Shown piece by piece: positions 20,753-23,408 of a DNA stretch of 23,408 bases. The stretch's first letter is position 1; each line of letters begins with the position of its first letter. The translations under genes and the position numbers were made by a program. The notes below the pieces were generated by a model. It ran no database searches. It had not been told where the DNA came from and worked only from the letters and a program-made list of their open reading frames with translations. Origin of the DNA: a virus; IMG/VR virus record IMGVR_UViG_3300027659_000213, positions 1-23,408 of that record. The stretch is one strand, 5' to 3'.

Positions 20753-23408
20753 ATGGCATATAGGCCAACAAACAATATTCAAGAAAATGTAATTCATAGA
20801 AACACAATCTTTGATTCTCAAGGGATGGTTTCTTGTTGCACTTGTGGATATTGCATTGAAAAAAATGAAAATCCAATTTTAAAATTAGCTAATTTTAAAG
20901 CAGCAGATCCTTTAGTAAATGAAAATTCTATCGGTAATACAGTTTTAGAATTTTCTAATTACATGATTCCAACAGGAAGTTTTGAATATGTATTAACACC
21001 TTATCAAACTACAGATACTTTTTCAGATGGAACAAATGCAACAAATCTTAAATTTGCGGATTCTTTAGTCTATTACCCTTTTTTAAAATGTGAAGGAATA
21101 ACTACATTAAAACCTAATGAATATTCCTACATTTTTAGCAATCCAAATGCTTGGCCTTTATCAACCAATGTAAATGGATCACCAACAAAAACACAAAAAC
21201 CTTACGCATCAGAATTTGCAAAACCTTCTATACAATATGTTAATCCAACTTTAGGCTATCAATCAAATACACTACAACCAATACCAGCAACAAGTTTTCA
21301 ATATATTAATAATGGTAATCCTCTTGTTCCTTCCTCTGGAACTATATTATTTGAAAATCAATTTGGTTCTTATATAGCAAATTTAGGCGGATTTTCTTAT
21401 AATAATACATCTTTTAACGGAACTTTTTATAATGCTTCATATTTATATTATACTGGAAGTGTTCCATTACAAAGTGACTATTATAAATGGGGGAATGTAA
21501 ATTCTGGATTTTATTCTTTTTATGCTTTAAAAAACACTACATTCATTGTAAAAGATTCTCAATATGAATTTTCAACAAAATATAGTTTTAGTACTCAATC
21601 AATATTAAATAATGGAATTACACCAAATTTAGCTAAGAATTTTGGGCAGTTATACCCATACACTATTATTACACCTCAACAATTTTTCAATTATGATAGT
21701 CATATAGATGTTTTGGATTTATCAAATTTTAAAGACAAGGATTCTTTTTGGCTTGATGGATCAAACAAAAAATTAGATTATTTTAATTGGATTTCTTCAG
21801 GTGGTTCAATTCCATGCAACGGAACACAATTACAAAATATAGCAGCAACTACAAATTATAATGTAACAAACTATACAACAGAAAAACCTTATCCTTCTGC
21901 AGTTGATATTGGAGATTACCAAACATATTTATCATATGTTAACACACATGAATTTTCACATTTAGGTTTCAAATCTGATTCGGGTTGTACAAATAATATT
22001 TCTAAATTAATAACACCTGTTTATTTTAAATCAGTTGATGATTATTCTTTTTCGTACACATATCCAAACTATACTAAAACAAATTCAGTTTTTGGAATTA
22101 CAGACAAATTTATTATTCCTAATTTTCAAACATGGCAAGATTGCTTATCAAATGCAAATCCTGCAACTAAAACACTTCCAGCAAAAACAGTTCAATTAAA
22201 AGAAATGAATTCAACAGATAACATTTATAAAGGTGGTTATGTATTAGATAAGTTTCAAATTAATAAAGATGGAGCATTCAACGGAACAATTTCTATAACT
22301 GCAAGGAATGATTTTTTTGCTACAGGTTTAGAAAGTGTTTGGAATTTAAAAAAATCTTTAGTTTATGATGGGAGTCAAAATTGCACTTATTTTTCTAATA
22401 AATGGGATAATAATGTTGTACCTGTTCTTGAACAATTTAACATTTATAAAAACGCTGTATTTAATCAAACATTGATTCAAGAAAATGAATTTATTAAAGC
22501 AAATCCAACAACATATATTGATTATTATAATCAAGTTAAAACAGGATTTTATACAAACGGATCTTTTAATTATTATTCATCTGGAATACCAGTTACTTAT
22601 TATGAAGATGTTTGCAGAGGATACATTCAACAACCAAGCTCTTTAGCTTTACCTGTTTCTTATGTTGCACAAAAAACTGATAGAACAAAAATTACATCAA
22701 CAACAGACGCATCAGGAAAAACAACAACCACTATTAGAAATGTTTTGTGGGTTGGTAAAACTCTTTTAACAAATACTTATACTCATAATTCTGGTTCTAA
22801 TAGACCTAATCTTGCAAATGGTAAAGTTCCTTTAACATACGATGCAATTTTAAAAGGTGGTTTTGAATCTGATATTATTGTTTCTTTTCAAAGTAAACCA
22901 ATATGTTCAATATTTAATATTGCTGATGAATTAAAAAGGGTTACACAATTCAAAGTAAATTTTGAAAACTATCAAAAACCCCCACAACAAAATTTTGCAG
23001 TTAATGACTATACCCAAGAGATTGTAAACGCTTCACCAGATATTCCAGCATCTTTTATAATAGGTAATTTTTCAACAATTAACTCGATTTTTCCTTTTAA
23101 TCAAACACCAATAACTTATTATAAAAGTTTTGATAATATTGCTTTTGGAATTCCCAACACAAATCCAAATGAATATTTTTATATTCAGAAAGAAATTCAA
23201 AAACCTACTTTACCTTACAATTATGGTTTTCACGAAGATTGGTCTTTAGTAAAAAACATCGAAGAAATATCCCCAACATTTGCTTATTATTCTGCTTCTG
23301 CTGGAAGGGTTTACCCTGATTTTGGTGTACCTGATAGATTCAAAAGTTGTTTGTTAATTAATGGTGGTGAAGATGTTTGGGCAACAGGAAACGAAATTAC
23401 AATACTTG
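20753..23408 (+). CDS. Very large AT-rich protein of unknown function, partial
   Basis: From ATG 20753 the frame stays open without a stop to the window edge, giving at least 885 residues. It starts two bases after the previous stop (AGAGG is about seven bases upstream). The product is unusually rich in Asn, Thr, Tyr, Phe, Gln and Ser. Near the N-terminus is a Cys cluster (MVSCCTCGYCIE, Cys28, 29, 31, 34) that could bind a metal. The rest is mixed strands with segments such as NNTSFNGTFYNASYLYYTG and no membrane helix. Codons end almost always in A or T, unlike the capsid genes. It may be a receptor-binding or other virion protein, from its place after a fibre gene, but I recognise no family. 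Confidence 0.8.
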   Translation, partial: MAYRPTNNIQENVIHRNTIFDSQGMVSCCTCGYCIEKNENPILKLANFKAADPLVNENSIGNTVLEFSNYMIPTGSFEYVLTPYQTTDTFSDGTNATNLKFADSLVYYPFLKCEGITTLKPNEYSYIFSNPNAWPLSTNVNGSPTKTQKPYASEFAKPSIQYVNPTLGYQSNTLQPIPATSFQYINNGNPLVPSSGTILFENQFGSYIANLGGFSYNNTSFNGTFYNASYLYYTGSVPLQSDYYKWGNVNSGFYSFYALKNTTFIVKDSQYEFSTKYSFSTQSILNNGITPNLAKNFGQLYPYTIITPQQFFNYDSHIDVLDLSNFKDKDSFWLDGSNKKLDYFNWISSGGSIPCNGTQLQNIAATTNYNVTNYTTEKPYPSAVDIGDYQTYLSYVNTHEFSHLGFKSDSGCTNNISKLITPVYFKSVDDYSFSYTYPNYTKTNSVFGITDKFIIPNFQTWQDCLSNANPATKTLPAKTVQLKEMNSTDNIYKGGYVLDKFQINKDGAFNGTISITARNDFFATGLESVWNLKKSLVYDGSQNCTYFSNKWDNNVVPVLEQFNIYKNAVFNQTLIQENEFIKANPTTYIDYYNQVKTGFYTNGSFNYYSSGIPVTYYEDVCRGYIQQPSSLALPVSYVAQKTDRTKITSTTDASGKTTTTIRNVLWVGKTLLTNTYTHNSGSNRPNLANGKVPLTYDAILKGGFESDIIVSFQSKPICSIFNIADELKRVTQFKVNFENYQKPPQQNFAVNDYTQEIVNASPDIPASFIIGNFSTINSIFPFNQTPITYYKSFDNIAFGIPNTNPNEYFYIQKEIQKPTLPYNYGFHEDWSLVKNIEEISPTFAYYSASAGRVYPDFGVPDRFKSCLLINGGEDVWATGNEITIL

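Overview
The window is a structural, lysis and adsorption stretch of a tailed double-stranded DNA phage or prophage. Every convincing gene is on the + strand and they are packed head to tail. Most genes have an AAGGAG-type ribosome binding site. TAA, TAG and TGA all act as stops, so the standard bacterial code fits. The order closely follows the lambda plan: portal end, protease with nested scaffold, decoration protein, major capsid, connectors, tail tube, G/GT frameshift chaperones, tape measure, tail tip, fibres. The long tape measure (about 1076 aa), the G/GT pair and the absence of any sheath gene point to a long non-contractile tail (siphovirus-like). Several genes (the secreted Ig-like protein, the small Cys-containing secreted protein, the papain-like protease, the capsid and neck proteins) remind me of planctomycete phages and prophages. 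That is recall, not a search, so the host is tentative.

Region by region: 1-135 is the 3' end of an upstream gene, probably the portal. 139-168 is a good sigma70-type promoter whose expected start falls on the protease ATG. 175-1254 is the head protease with an in-frame internal scaffold start at 643. 1275-2994 holds a likely decoration protein and the major capsid protein, followed by an intrinsic terminator. 3058-4082 holds three small neck or connector genes. 4098-5007 holds two tandem, related tail-tube-like genes. 5026-5789 is a tail-chaperone pair joined by a -1 frameshift at CCCAAAC. 5792-9022 is the tape measure. 9037-10671 holds two tail-tip-region proteins. 10680-16279 holds two repeat-rich fibre genes, the second ending in a tail-collar domain.

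16288-19490 looks like a lysis and accessory block: a 61-aa unknown, two small membrane proteins (holin candidates), an HNH nuclease with no normal start codon, a secreted Ig-like protein, a papain-like cysteine protease with a full set of catalytic residues, a small exported Cys protein and an 85-aa unknown. A strong terminator at 19517-19551 closes it. No lysozyme, amidase or transglycosylase is visible here, which makes the protease a candidate for an unusual lysis or envelope-degrading role (inference).

After the terminator come another fibre-like gene (19563-20750) and a very large AT-rich open frame (20753 to the window end, at least 885 residues without a stop), which is unlike anything I recognise. 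The main points of interest are the lambda-like expression devices (leaderless start, nested scaffold, frameshift), the missing start of the HNH gene, the protease in the lysis block, the mosaic fibre repeats and the large unknown AT-rich protein.
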